Assembly: GCA_026873275.1 (NCBI GenBank)
Contig: JANTUC010000006.1
Location: 1,736,001 to 1,800,000, forward strand
Length of the DNA: 64,000 nt
Source: Pseudopithomyces maydicus
Taxonomy: Eukaryota > Ascomycota > Dothideomycetes > Pleosporales > Didymosphaeriaceae
Reading direction: 5' to 3'
The stretch's first letter is position 1. Each line of letters opens with the position of its first letter. The position numbers were made by a program, and so were the translations under genes. Positions 35,291 to 46,721 of the stretch are shown in pieces. Below the pieces are notes generated by a model, which saw nothing but the letters and a program-made list of their open reading frames with translations, had not been told where the DNA came from and did not search any database.

Positions 35291-35580
35291 ATGTCTTCCT
35301 ACGCCTCTTACCCCCAGGACAAAGGCACCCACGCCGCTCGATCCTCGTCTCCGCGTTCCATGACTTCATGTTAGTCTTCCCATATCAACCTTTTGTCAGG
35401 AGCACCCTGTCTAACATGAGTACAGCATCTTCGGGCTCTTCGAGCCTCTACGCCCACCGTGGAAACTCGTCGCGGAACAACCGTTACGGCAGCAAGCCAC
35501 AAGTGGTGATCCATAATGGCGGTGGCTCATCAAGCAGCCCGAACAGCGGCTCGGCAGACAATTCTGGATATTACAAATGA
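35291..35580 (+). CDS. small Ser-rich protein, 77 aa
   Basis: Unrecognised. Two exons, 35291-35369 and 35426-35580, join in frame (intron 56 nt, GTTAGT...TACAG). The product is rich in Ser, Gly, Asn and Tyr, has no membrane span or signal, and ends in NSGYYK. Support comes from the clean intron, the Kozak-like CGACAATG start, a CA-rich leader and an upstream TATA element. It could be a small, highly expressed disordered protein. Function unknown. Confidence 0.55.
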
Positions 35581-36526
35581 ACCGAGCTACAACTTCATGT
35601 CCATCTTCTCCCCGCCTCACCACTCATCCCAGTTTGTGGAAGAGGAGGGGAGGGTAGCTGCCAACAGGCAGCCCATCAGCAGATGCTTGCGAGTGTCTGC
35701 TGTATCTTGACACCTTTCCTCGGTTTTATCATTAATTTTTTCTTTGATGTGGCGTTCCTGGAATCTGGTGTTAGAATTTGTCAGATGGGTCACCTGCTTC
35801 ATTGCTGCCGATGGATTTAGATCTGTGGTCTATTTCCGTCGGCTGGACCATCTTTATTTTGGAGGGTAATCAGTCGGCTGTGTTGGGTGCGATGAATTGA
35901 AATTTCTTTTTACTTCGTTCTTGCCTGGCGCAATGCGAGGGTTGAGTCACTAAGTTGTTCTCCCCATTGGTTTGTTCCAGTCTTGTATTATCTTTGCCTT
36001 TATTTTATTTTATTTTGGATAGCAGGATAGCAGAATAGCTGAAACAATACATCTACCCATCAATAGATACCTAGCGTGCCTCCCGATTTTGCCATTGTAT
36101 TTCATCAATCAAAGTGGGAAGAGATACGGAAAACTTCCGACTGCAGGGATTGTTATATTGTGAAGTTGACGGTGGTGTTGGATGAACATTACTCATTGGC
36201 CAAGGACGGACCCGCCCTAGGCCACACTGCACTATGTAGCCCTACGCAGGGGTGAGATTCGCCTGGCTGTTTTCAACTTTATGATATGTTCATTCATATA
36301 CGCTCTCTTATATCTCTGCCTAGTTATGTGGCGCATTAAGAGAAACAGACAGGTGGTCAAACATCCTGGACAGGTTCAGTTGCATTTAGTCAGGTTTGTC
36401 TATCCTAATGCACGTATCATTATTGCTCGCCCAATACGAAAACATGGCATGCGTTCTCGATGAACAAACTCATTGATACTTCCGTAGTCTTTTATGCTAA
36501 ATGCAATAAATGAATGAAGCATACAA
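35581..36526. other. intergenic
   Basis: 3' flank of the Ser-rich gene and of the MYND gene. A TTTTA repeat lies at 35999-36016. No gene supported. Confidence 0.5.
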
Positions 36527-38056
36527 CTACCCTTTTCCACGAATCATGTAGCTGTAGGCGTTGTTGTGCCACATCCCGTATTCCTCATCAATGAATTCTG
36601 GCGCTGGTACAAGGCTACGCCACTTGTTCTCTCCAACTTCACTTACGAATTCTGCGCCCTGGACTCTCAGTTTCCGCTGTTCGTTCTGTGCTTCGTTGAA
36701 ATTATAGGTTGTGAACAAAGCTGGAACTTTTTGCTCGACCAACACTTTGATGGTGGGTTCCCAGTGCGATGCTGCGTCATCGCCGTCCACCCATCCACTG
36801 TTGAATAAAACAATGATATCGGCCTGTGTGAAATTTGAATGCTCAACAAAATCGTGGTACACGCCCTGATAGAGAGAAAGCGAACGCTTTCGTCCATCTG
36901 TCTTGCATTGTGGACAGCAGTCTAAGTCTTGACGAGAGAGGATGAGTCCTTCGTTTTGGGATGGGCCTGGTACTTGCGGTCCCACTGCTGTGATGTGAAG
37001 TCCTCGGAGACTGGGGACTATGTGCAGCATCTCCTCAAAGTTGGCCATTAAGACCAATTCACGTTCCGTCGCCCCCAAGATATGTATGCTTAGATGCGTG
37101 CCGTTCCACTTGAGATCCTCAAGAGCCTGCAAAATGGTCAAGGGCATCGTGAGGGTGTCTGTTGCACACAACAGAAACATGAGCATTCTCTCTGCTTCTT
37201 CTTTCTCCCTACGCGAGCCGTCCCGATCAATCTCCGACATGATGCTGCTGAAGTCGGGCTTGAACTTTCCTTGGATTTGTTGTTTATCCGATACTCTTGT
37301 ATAGTACTCAAACCACCCGGTGGTATCCGAAAGAGATTGGAAGGACTTCCGAGGGAACTGCGTACAGGTGATGGGTGTTGCCTTGCCAGTGTCTTCGAAG
37401 AAATTGATGCGGAAATTCTCAATGCGACGAAAGGATTGATAAGACTCACAAACTGACATTGAATGGCCAGGTGTCGAGGAACAATCAGCACAGGAGAAAA
37501 CGAGGCTGCAGGCTTGACATCGGTTAAGTGCAATCTTACGATTCGCTAGCTGTACTGCAGTACGGTGGCAAAGGACGCAATACATCTGTGCTCTATTATA
37601 TGTCAACTTTAGTTTCGCAGAGAAAGTCTAGCTCGACTGACTGAACGATATAGCGCAAATTATCGTCGTTTGGCGCAGCATTGCGAATAGCACGGACGAT
37701 GAACAGCTGTTTCTCATTAATAAACCAGTGTTTTTATTTTTTCAACTACTCGTATAACTTACAAGGTAATCGCGATATTCATCCCACGTCCTTGAATCTT
37801 GGTACTTCTCTTCCTCCACTTGATTTATTGTCTGGAAAATCTTGCAATGATTTTTATGCATGAGTTTCCAGTCTAGCTTTTGACATTTTTCTGAACAATA
37901 ATAAGCTCTTTTGCAACCAGAGCACTTCAGTATATCATCAGAGGGACTAAAGCAACGGAAGCACAAATTGCCTCGAATTGCTCCAACTGGCAGGGCTGGT
38001 ATATCGGGATGGCCTGAAGCTGAGATGCGCTCGCGATCCTTACACTTGGCAGGCAT
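36527..38056 (-). CDS. MYND zinc-finger protein, Mss51-like
   Basis: Exons are 38056-37763, 37706-37647 and 37585-36527, giving 470 aa. Residues about 31-71 form a MYND finger: CFRC, CSGC, YYCSEKCQKLDW and HKNHC. A second Cys-rich patch (CVLC...CQAC...CADC) follows. The remaining about 300 residues resemble the C-terminal domain shared with Mss51, the mitochondrial COX1 translation activator, with ALEDLKWNGTHLSIHILGATERE and the ADIIVLFNSGWVDG segment. This is one of several such fungal paralogues rather than Mss51 itself: there is no targeting sequence, so it may be cytosolic. Intron 2 uses an unusual GTTCAG donor, chosen because it is the only one keeping frame, so that junction is less certain. 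Confidence 0.72.
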
Positions 38057-39113
38057 CCTTACTATGATTAACACGTCGAGAATACTGTACGTCGTTGTGC
38101 TAAAGTACTGACTGCAACAGAGAGTCAGTCGCGGTGCGGAGTTTCGACCTTTTCTTATGTAATGTATCCGCACTACCTAGTGTATCCTAATTCACTCTAG
38201 CGCCTCGTTTAGACGTGAACACTGCATGCTGATGCACCAGTCACCCACCTCTTCATGGCCTCTCAACAGAATAGCAAGACTGCTACAACAACGAACATAC
38301 ATGTATGTAGTTCCTATGGCCACCGAATTCCTGGATGATGGACAACAAAGATTAACTATAGTGTTCGCATCCTGGATTTTGCAGCACAAGAAAACGCTGT
38401 GCCTAAAAAACCGTACTTATTCACGGATTAGTAGCGTCAAGAACACCGGGTGGGAAACCGTGAATTGTGGCTTGGGGTTTTTTTATATAGATGGACCAGC
38501 GATGTCCCCCTTAGGTTGAACCATGGAATCCACCCATGATTGACGGAAAAGCGGCAGGAGGGGATGAAAGAGGTGATCGTTGAGGACGAATTATGCCCAT
38601 TCAACTGGTTAAAGCGACCGGTACATCATCACACACACATCCGAGACCCCAGTGTTTTGGGGGTTTGTAGATAATTCTCGGGCTTGTAATCAACGTTTCC
38701 TAGTGCCATGTGTTAAAACCAAAGGACAAGACGCGGTAGCTACAGCGTCTTTACTGCATATTTCGGTTCGAAAAGATTATCTTGTTTTAGTGAGAGGCGA
38801 TTGACGATCGGTGCCCATTCTTAAAAGGTAAACGAAATTGACTACACCGGGAAGGATCGCCTACGATACACCTGCTATTCTGCCTAACGCGACAAACAGA
38901 CATCGATCGGTGTAGTATCCGCACCAACTATTTAATCATGTTACGATTCCGGGTTCTGAATTTCGGAATTGACACCACCAAAAAACGATTGATAAGTCCG
39001 TTACCCGCTCCCTGTGTACATGTGTATCATTGATCAACCCTGCTGCGAGAACAGGCTTGACAATAGCGATACCTCAGCCGCAATGGTTGACCCAGTCATC
39101 CCTGACAAACGCC
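38057..39113. other. gene-poor region
   Basis: AT-rich with only short frames; the upstream flank of the MYND gene. No repeats or mobile-element coding recognised. Confidence 0.45.
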
Positions 39114-39881
39114 ATGCTATACAATACCCTACTTCAGGTAAGCACTACTCAGAAGGAGTGCTTCAAGTCAATCAATACCGCAGCCATGAAAACTAACGAA
39201 CAAGGGGTACTGCCAGCTTGTTTCGAGGCAAACGAAGTACGCCGTATGAAGAAGTACGGCAAAGAATCCAAGCTGGTAGACAACACGCACGACGCTGCAT
39301 TGAGCCACCTTTCACACCAATCTCCAAAATCTCTCATCGGCAATTGGGAAGATTCAAAGGAGTTAAGATGTGTAAGGCAGGGCACCGGCATCGAGACTGC
39401 ACCAGAGAAGGTGCAAGCGGAAGTGAGGACCCGGGACATACCATATCAGTCTTTTCTTGAAGGAAAACGAACGAAACGATCACTTTCGCCTGTATTTCCG
39501 ATCGCAACTCCAATTATGGAACAAGGGACTGGGACTGATTCGTGGGATGTTGATGGGTGGAATCTCAGAACTGCGGGTGGGTATTCGTGCTCTGGCGTTG
39601 GCAGCTTATTAATGTTACGTTCAGATCATCCAGAGTCTCACATGGGCATCTCTCCCCTCGAGTTTGACCCAGTCCTGCCTGGTGTAGAGAATATAAAGCG
39701 TACTTGGTCTCCCTCTAAGCACTTTTGTCGCAGCGACCAACGCCAGACACTTTGTCAACGTCATTTGCCATTGCACGTACAAGTTCAAAAGACAGACGCG
39801 GATGGTAAAGCAAACGCGGATGGTAAAGCTATTGAGAACATGTCTGTCTTTATCAACCTCGAGGCTATATCTGATTGCTAG
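39114..39881 (+). CDS. doubtful orphan ORF, 255 aa
   Basis: An intron-less frame from the ATG at 39114 to the TAG at 39881; it stays open for a further 84 bp upstream without an ATG. I recognise no domain, signal or membrane span. It contains an 18-bp-period direct repeat at 39796-39829 that encodes two DADGKA-type units. It lies alone in a 2.7-kb gene-poor stretch. A chance open frame, a lineage-specific gene or decayed coding sequence are all possible. Confidence 0.25.
   Translation: MLYNTLLQVSTTQKECFKSINTAAMKTNEQGVLPACFEANEVRRMKKYGKESKLVDNTHDAALSHLSHQSPKSLIGNWEDSKELRCVRQGTGIETAPEKVQAEVRTRDIPYQSFLEGKRTKRSLSPVFPIATPIMEQGTGTDSWDVDGWNLRTAGGYSCSGVGSLLMLRSDHPESHMGISPLEFDPVLPGVENIKRTWSPSKHFCRSDQRQTLCQRHLPLHVQVQKTDADGKANADGKAIENMSVFINLEAISDC
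39796..39829. repeat. short direct repeat
   Basis: ACGCGGATGGTAAAGC occurs twice with an 18-bp period inside the orphan ORF. The copies are identical over 16 bp. Confidence 0.7.
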
Positions 39882-40811
39882 CTTTACGGAACGTTATGAG
39901 GAGGGTAATTGTATTTAGCACGGACGCAATTCGGGATGAGGTCAGCTTGGCATGGACCTTGGAATGAGCCTCTGCGAATGACCATTAGTCTGACTATTGA
40001 ATGTGATTGGGCAGGCATGCCCTTTCGTCGTAATCATGTGGGGAAGCTTTAGTGCAGATCATAGAGTTGAATCTTAGTGCTTGGTAGCGTCCTGCCTGTA
40101 GTGTTATCAGGCTTGGCTCCTTCCGTTTACAGCTCCGACTCCGCTCCCAGCAAACTCCCAAGAAAACCCGGTCTACGACGACATAGCAAACGAACAATAG
40201 ATTCCTAGGCGCTTCGGCCCACGAGAGGGGTCGGCATGTTCTATTGTATACTTCCATCAGTGCTGACGCTACTGGGCCTTCCATCGAGTTATGAACCGGT
40301 AAAACGATGAGCGATAGTATTTCGAGACTTCGGTATTGAAACTCACAGTATCACACCACTTGCTTATCGCCACAGGTATTGTAAAACCTCTAATTCCACA
40401 TCCTTTCTGTCTCTCCGCATATTTATATGTCTAGGTACCAAAGCTTCGTTGGTATGATGTGGTAATCCCCTGTCGATTGTACAAGGGCGATACCATGGTT
40501 CAGGCGCCTTGCCAAGACCGTACACAACAAATGAACATGCAGTCCTGTGTCAGTGACAAGCCTTTACCAAGAGCGCCGAGAGCTGCAACAAAATGTTGTA
40601 CACTCTCGTCCAGAAGGCACAAGACCTCCGGCTACCTGGTATAGGAAGGTATAATTGATTTCGATATCTGCGATTGTCGTGGCTTGCATGGCGAGCGAAG
40701 CCTTGGACGGATATACGAAGGAGATATCCGACGTTGAAACATCTATATAAACACGATATCGCAATCAAATTGGCGAATACTGCGGCATTTGTTTGCAGTG
40801 TCTCTACAGCT
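39882..40811. other. intergenic
   Basis: No gene supported. The last 70 bp hold the core promoter of the secreted LVIVD-type protein. Confidence 0.45.
40744..40751 (+). promoter_or_regulatory. putative TATA box
   Basis: TATATAAA about 61 bp upstream of the ATG at 40812. The spacing would give a leader of roughly 30 nt, which is short but typical for fungal TATA genes. Confidence 0.45.
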
Positions 40812-42411
40812 ATGAGATTTGCCACCATCGCAGCAGCATTGCTGCCTCTTGCCCATGGGTTCACAAAGGAGGAATATGATTCCGGTGCCGTTATGGCGAA
40901 GATGATGGCTGCCAAAGAGGTATTGTTGACCCTTTGACATGAATTCAATTTATACTTACAAGTCTCTAGTCTGCCTGGGCTAAACAGAAAGCTGCTGGCA
41001 AATTCGATCAGAAGCGCTGGAAGGGGTTCGACAAACACAAGGGAAACAAGAACATGATAAAGTGCACCAATGGCAAGGCTGTAGTAGCAAAAGGCGATCC
41101 AGACCAGACTTACAAGTGTAAAGACATTGACTTGTACGATTTTAAGACTCACGAGGAACTCGGTAGTCTGGAAGGTCAAGGCTCTGGGTCTTGGGGTTGG
41201 ACACACCGTGGCCGCGATTTCATCGCAATTGGACAACTTGACGGTGCGGCATTTGCCGAAGTTACCAAAGCTGGCAAGCTAGTCTACCTTGGCCGCTTAC
41301 CTGCTCAAGCCAGTCCTGTCATATGGAGAGAAATCAAGGTCAGCGGGGATTACCTCGTGGTTGGTTCAGAAGGTGTGAACCACAACGTGCAAATATTCGA
41401 CATGAAAAAACTTCTCAAGATCGACCCCAAGAAGCCCAAAACGTTCAACACATCGACGGATCTAACTGGCCTCTTCTCTGACTACCTTGAGCTCGGCCGC
41501 ACACACAATGTCGTTGTGAACTTCGAGAATGGCAATGCATTTGCCGTTGGAGCTCAACCTCGCAACTCGACGTGCGCCGCTGGTTTGATCTTTATTGACA
41601 TGAGCAACCCTGCCAAGCCTACTTCACCGGGGTGTGCTTCCGCGGATGGTTATGTCCACGATGCCCAATGCGTAATCTATCGGGGTCCGCACAAGAAGTA
41701 CTACGGTCGCGAGGTTCGTTACTAAAAGTTATGCAAGTGTGGTTTACAATCTTACTGACTTGAAGCAAGATTTGCTACGGCTACAATGAAGACACCCTCA
41801 CCATCTATGATGTCACAAACAAGAAGGGTACCAACGCTGGAAAGATCATTTCTCGCACGCCTTACGTTGGCGCTAGTTATACTCACCAAGGCTGGGTACT
41901 TGATTTGAATTGGCAAACGCACCTCATCATGGACGACGAGCTCGACGAGGGTCAAATCGACCCTGAAGATGTTGCTCCTGACTCTCCGGCCATCGATGGT
42001 TTCCCTGTTACTTACATCTGGGATATCAGAAACCTTGAGAAGCCTGTGAATACCGGGTATTACAAGTCTAAGACTCGCTCCACCGATCACAACCAGTTCG
42101 TTCACAACGGCCTTGCATATCAGTCCAATTACCAAGCCGGTTTACGTGTGCTCGATGTCTCTAGTATCCCGAGAGACCCAACCGGTAAGTCGGTCAAAGA
42201 AATAGCTTTCTTCGATGTGTACCCAGCCGATGATGATCAACCTGGAGGCGGTGATGCTCTTTGGGATGCTGGCACCTGGAGTCACTATACATTCCCGAGT
42301 GGGTGGATTGTTGTGAATACTATTGATCGAGGAGTTTTTGTGGTAAAGTTGAGCAAGTTTAAGGGGATGGGTTACGGGAAAAGGTGGGTGAAGCCTCGGA
42401 CAATCAGATAG
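40812..42411 (+). CDS. secreted LVIVD-repeat-type (beta-propeller) protein
   Basis: Exons are 40812-40919, 40970-41713 and 41770-42411, giving 497 aa. A signal peptide is evident (MRFATIAAALLPLAHGF). The rest has repeated strands ending in D-[ILV]-x-[ND], for example GLIFIDMSNPAKPTSPG, TYIWDIRNLEKPVNTGYY and GLRVLDVSSIPRDP. These are of the LVIVD/'choice-of-anchor B' type, a likely beta-propeller. His/Asp-rich segments (YTHQGW, STDHNQFVHNG, GTWSHYTFPSGW) recur in the same family. Fungal members are often named 'regulatory P domain-containing', but enzymatic activity is not established. Intron 2 uses a GTTCGT donor. Confidence 0.78.
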
Positions 42412-43239
42412 ACGTGAATAGAACGAGTATGATTGATAATGTCAAAATCACCAAGGCCAATGTCTTTGTTAAGTGGTCTCGGCATACACAACATGAATTA
42501 GGCACACATCAAAAGTATTGCTTGTATAAAAATTTTTGATAACAATTAAATTCGTGCGACGTACGTCAGGATGTCATGATTGCCGTTGCATTAGCGTACA
42601 TGATAACCTTACATAGGTCCCGTGTGACTGTGAATAGATAGGGGCGTCATATAAGTTATCACATAGTAGCTCAATCGTGCGAAATAAGATCTATTACATA
42701 TATACTGACTCCCTTTCTGTTGTCATGTCGGGCATCCATGAGATGAATATTTTCCTAATTATGTTGGAAGCTAGTGTACCCTCAGTAGGAGCATATATGA
42801 ATTGAGAAGATTGACTCAAAAATGATTGTAGCAGATAAATTAACATTAGTCTAAATCTAGCCTTGGGCGGTCCTCGTTATAAAGAGTCTTAATCTAACAA
42901 TATCTTCAAGGGAGTACACAAAGTACATATATGTATGTTCATGACTGACGGACCAATAACGCTAAAACGGAAGGGTCCACAGTCGCCGCACTTTAGGTCA
43001 TCGTTGGCATAGTCTATCTCTCGGAGCCATGTCCGTAATTGGCCATCTTATCGGAAAGCGTTTGAAGCTGGGCCGAGTTCCCCGCGCAATGCTAACAAAG
43101 TTACCGACAGATATGACGTTTTTCGAAGTACTACCCCGTCACTGTTCTATTATGAGCTGATTTTGTCTCTCTCTTCATTATCATCCAGATCTACTTGCCC
43201 TTTCAAAAGAACCCGTGAGCAACATAACTGAGAAGCACA
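42412..43239. other. intergenic
   Basis: AT-rich; no gene supported. It separates the secreted protein gene from the GST gene on the same strand. Confidence 0.5.
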
Positions 43240-44102
43240 ATGCCGCCAATAACTCTTTGGTTTCTTCAAGCTTCACGCTCCATACGTATTGGTAAGATTA
43301 CCATATAGTGTATATACCATGACCGGAGAGTTCTCTCAACATGAAATATACATGAAGTCCCCAACTACTGCCTTGAAAAATAATACACTGACGTTATTTT
43401 TTTCGGACTTGGCAGCGTGGCTTTTGGAAGAGCTCAGCCTCGATTATGAAATCCAGTTCGCAGATCGCATGTCCAACATGAAAGCACCCGAGGATTTTAA
43501 AGCAAGCAGCGGGCATCCTCTCGGAAAACTCCCATCATTGAAAGATGGGGATCACACAATCTATGAGAGTGGCGTTATAACAGAGTATGTACAACCTTGG
43601 CCATTGTGCAAATTACGAAGGCTGACGGAATTTGTTCAGATACCTGTGCGAGCAATACGACAACAAGAACAGACTTTTACCCAAAGAGATCGACCAGCGT
43701 ATCAAAGTACTGCAATGGATACACGCTGCTGAAGGGACTTTTCTGCTCCATGGCCTCGCCATAACATACGCCCGTTGGAACATACCAAAAGCGGCACAAA
43801 AAGAGATCTTATCTCAAACTGAAGAAGGACTCTCGGCAAACGTGCAGAAGGACTTGGACTGGTTAGAAACCGAGCTCTCATTCTCCCAGGGTAATTTCCT
43901 GTGCGGGGAACATGTCACTGCCGCGGACACTATGATGCACTTCAGCATCGACTTTATCTTAGTAACAAAGCTGGGTACAGGGGAGAGAGAGTGGCCGAAT
44001 ATTCAGAAATGGCTGAAAGCATGCAAGGAGACGCAGACGTTCAAGTCGGCGGTGGAAAAATCGGGGTATGAGCTCACAGACAAGAAGCCGTGGGCTTATT
44101 GA
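43240..44102 (+). CDS. glutathione S-transferase (Gtt1-like)
   Basis: Conjugates glutathione to electrophiles. Exons are 43240-43291, 43416-43584 and 43640-44102, joined in frame to 227 aa. The first intron is long (124 nt). The thioredoxin-like N-domain has ITLWFLQASRSIRIAWLLEEL, HPLGKLPSL with the cis-Pro, and TIYESGVITEYL with the glutathione-binding Glu-Ser. The all-helical C-domain has GEHVTAADTMMHFSIDF. The pattern is that of fungal Gtt1-like rather than Gtt2 or omega enzymes. The C-terminal WAY has no membrane anchor. Confidence 0.9.
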
Positions 44103-44951
44103 ATCTCACGGAAAGTACTCCATACAATAAAGAAAAAATTATATAAAAAAAACTGCGAACTATATCAGCAGTCCTAGGCACAGAAACGGAGCAATTTGAC
44201 GAAAGAGTGCATGTTTTCTACCCACCGAATACAATGCGCTTTTATTTTAGCCACAAAAGTCGTTGTGCGACCGGACTATTTGCGAGAGCACTCGGGGGTG
44301 CAACTACTGGCTCCTATTTGTCCATCATGATTTCATATATACATCAAACCGATGTAGTCCCATCTGGCAAGATGTGCATGGGATAGGAGTTGACCGTCTG
44401 CGGCGTTCTGTCACAGTCTGCAATCCGTCACTACACATGAAAAGAAAAACATCCTTAAAGGTCCGACGGCCACTGCCATACCTGAAAAGACAAGATTGAC
44501 CGATGAATCGGAAATGTCCAAAAGCATTTCTCGGATGCTAAAATGCATGCAGGCGCCTTCACGAGAACGTGGTAATCTACGAAGAAGCAATAAGGCATGG
44601 ATGGAAATCTGCCCGACGCTTGGACAGTGTTCTTTAAGAAGCGGAAGAGGGTAGGCGTGCGATCTGCTCGCAAAGGTGGCATCCCAGTCTACCGAAAGTC
44701 AATTCGACAGTGCTGATGTAGCTCAATGCCAGGTGAACAGGAAAGAAGAGCCAGAGAAGAGGCCCGGAATTTCATGATTTGATTATCCTGGTAATTGTGT
44801 ATGAAATGAAGAAGCCTCGCTATCCGGGCAACCTGACCCGAAACGGATGGTGAAAGACGTGTTGTACAATTATCGTTTGATCAGGACGGAAAGAAGATGG
44901 CATTGGGCGCAGTAGTTGCCCAAATGATGAAGCAAGCCTTTCACCTGCCGT
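44103..44951. other. intergenic between convergent genes
   Basis: 3' flanks of the GST (+) and Tho1-like (-) genes. No gene supported. Confidence 0.5.
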
Positions 44952-45803
44952 TCAAGAAGTGGCTGCTGGCTTCGAGGCCCACTTGGCCTTTCTTGCCTCG
45001 GCTCGCTCTCGATCTGTAGCACTCATCCAGTTGCCCCCACTTCCGGTGTTGCCGCGCTTCTCATCCCTTCTGGTGTCCCGCTTCCTGTCGCCATCTCGGT
45101 TGGCCCCGCGGCCATCGCGCGGACCCCGAGCACCGCCGACAGGGCGAGCATTGCCACGACGCTTGTTCCTGCCGCTATCATCGTTATCCTCACGTCCTCG
45201 CTTGCGCTCTCGCTCGGGCAGGGCTTCGTCGAGACCCTTTGGCGGGCCGACCTCACCAAACTTCTTCGCGCGCTCCAGCTTCTTCAGGGTTTCATCGTCT
45301 TCGAGCTTGGTCCCAAAGCGCTCGGCACGCTTCTTACGCTTCTCAATCTCGGCATCGAGGTCGGTTGCTGCAAGGCCGGCAGCGTAACTCGGGGCAGGCT
45401 CCTGGGGCTCGGAGGCGTCGGCGGGTGGCTTGACCGAAAGGTCATCTGTGTTGGAGGGGTCTAGGGCGGCTTCCTGGTTAGGCACGGCCTGGGGGTTGCT
45501 AGGCTGGCCGGTGCCGCCAGCGTTTGCGACGGTATCCGAAGCGGTGACGACGGTGTCGGCAGGCGCGTTGGCCTCGGTCTTTGTGTCCTTGCTGGCGGGC
45601 GGCGGAGCATCCTCGTCATCCCAGTCGATCTCGTCTTCGGGATGGGCGTTGGACTGAGAGGTCGGTTGGTTGGTAGTGGCCTTCTTCTCGTCATCCTTGG
45701 TGAGTCGCTCGACCATGTCGGCCTTCTTGCCCGTGGTGGGCAGACCACGGTCCCTCAGCAGGGCCTGGAGCTCATCGTTCTTGAGCTTTGCGTAGTTGGA
45801 CAT
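44952..45803 (-). CDS. SAP-domain mRNA export factor, Tho1/SARNP-like
   Basis: Single exon, 283 aa. Residues 1-36 form a SAP domain (YAKLKNDELQALLRDRGLPTTGKKADMVERL split here into helix 1, turn and helix 2), which binds nucleic acid. The middle is acidic and disordered. A conserved segment, LDAEIEKRKKRAERFG followed by KKLERAKKFG, matches the Tho1/CIP29 C-terminal motif that contacts the Sub2/UAP56 helicase in known members. The tail is RGG-like and basic (RGNARPVGGARGPRDGRG). The start is the ATG at 45803, with no in-frame SAP sequence upstream. It is directly preceded by a 10-bp minisatellite in the leader. Confidence 0.87.
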   Translation of the reverse strand: MSNYAKLKNDELQALLRDRGLPTTGKKADMVERLTKDDEKKATTNQPTSQSNAHPEDEIDWDDEDAPPPASKDTKTEANAPADTVVTASDTVANAGGTGQPSNPQAVPNQEAALDPSNTDDLSVKPPADASEPQEPAPSYAAGLAATDLDAEIEKRKKRAERFGTKLEDDETLKKLERAKKFGEVGPPKGLDEALPERERKRGREDNDDSGRNKRRGNARPVGGARGPRDGRGANRDGDRKRDTRRDEKRGNTGSGGNWMSATDRERAEARKAKWASKPAATS

Positions 45804-45810
45804 GATGTGC

Positions 45811-45860
45811 GCGGATGGGCGTGGATGGGCGAGGATGGGCGTGGGTGGGCGAGGATGGGC
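45811..45860. repeat. 10-bp minisatellite, five copies
   Basis: Five head-to-tail units of G(C/T/A)GG(A/G)TGGGC. In the Tho1-like mRNA they read GCCCATCC(A/T/G)C-like and end 7 nt before the start codon. Confidence 0.85.
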
Positions 45861-46687
45861 GAGGAGCGCGGCTGCAAGTGAGACGCGTAGCGAAAGGGGT
45901 GCGTCGACCGCGTGCTGCAGGAACCCACGGGACGAGATTCGGACGAGGACACGGGACGTCGGGGCGACCACAGTGTGAAATGGAGATGGAGCGCAATGCC
46001 AACAATGTTGAGTCGGGTAAAGGGTGGGTCGTCTGGGCCAGCACACGGTCAAGCCGTGGTAAAAGACGCGAGGGCATCAGCCAAGCCAGTAGCCACACTT
46101 GCACCGCCTCGTTTCCCCAAACACACACGTGACCTTTGGCAAGCTGGAGCTGGAGCTGGAGCTGGAGCCAGAATCAGGACATGATTGTCGCTGTGCACGA
46201 GGGCGATAGGACGGGAAAAGTACGAAAACATGATTGATAAACAGGCCATGGCCGAGTAATGCAAAGGCCTATCGGAAGAAAGATCAGGAGGCAGCACAGG
46301 AGTGTTGCATGCGTTCTTCCACTAGGCCACCACGGCCATGATGTGATGGTGGGGCGCGGTTGAACACACAGGCAGAGGTTGCGACGCACAAATGTCTCAC
46401 AGGCGACGGTCCACTGCCCACCCCCTGCAGGGAGCCGCAGCAGTGAGTAGTACCTAGTCTGCTGGACAGTAGGGCTCCTGGGCGCGGCGATTGGTGCAGG
46501 ACGAGAGCGCGGCAAGCTGGTTACGGCATAACGGCGTCACATGACCGAAGGGTGCTGTGGCAGGGGTGCGACGAATCACACGCGCGCCTGGCGAATGAGG
46601 ACGCAGAAGAGGCCTCAGAGGACTGGTGGCTTGCGGGCGACCTGGACGGCGGATCGGACTTGTTGGGCCGCGGCGAGCGGCGAGCGG

Positions 46688-46721
<34 letters not shown>

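Noticed and set aside
28037..38533. Shared 12-mer AATCCACCCATG at 28039 and 38527
   Set aside because: Flanks do not match and no repeat boundaries are visible; probably chance.
26382..44102. Possible secondary-metabolite cluster (tyrosinase, ABC transporter, GST, secreted protein)
   Set aside because: No polyketide synthase, NRPS, terpene cyclase or pathway regulator is present, and housekeeping genes such as PRP17 lie between them.
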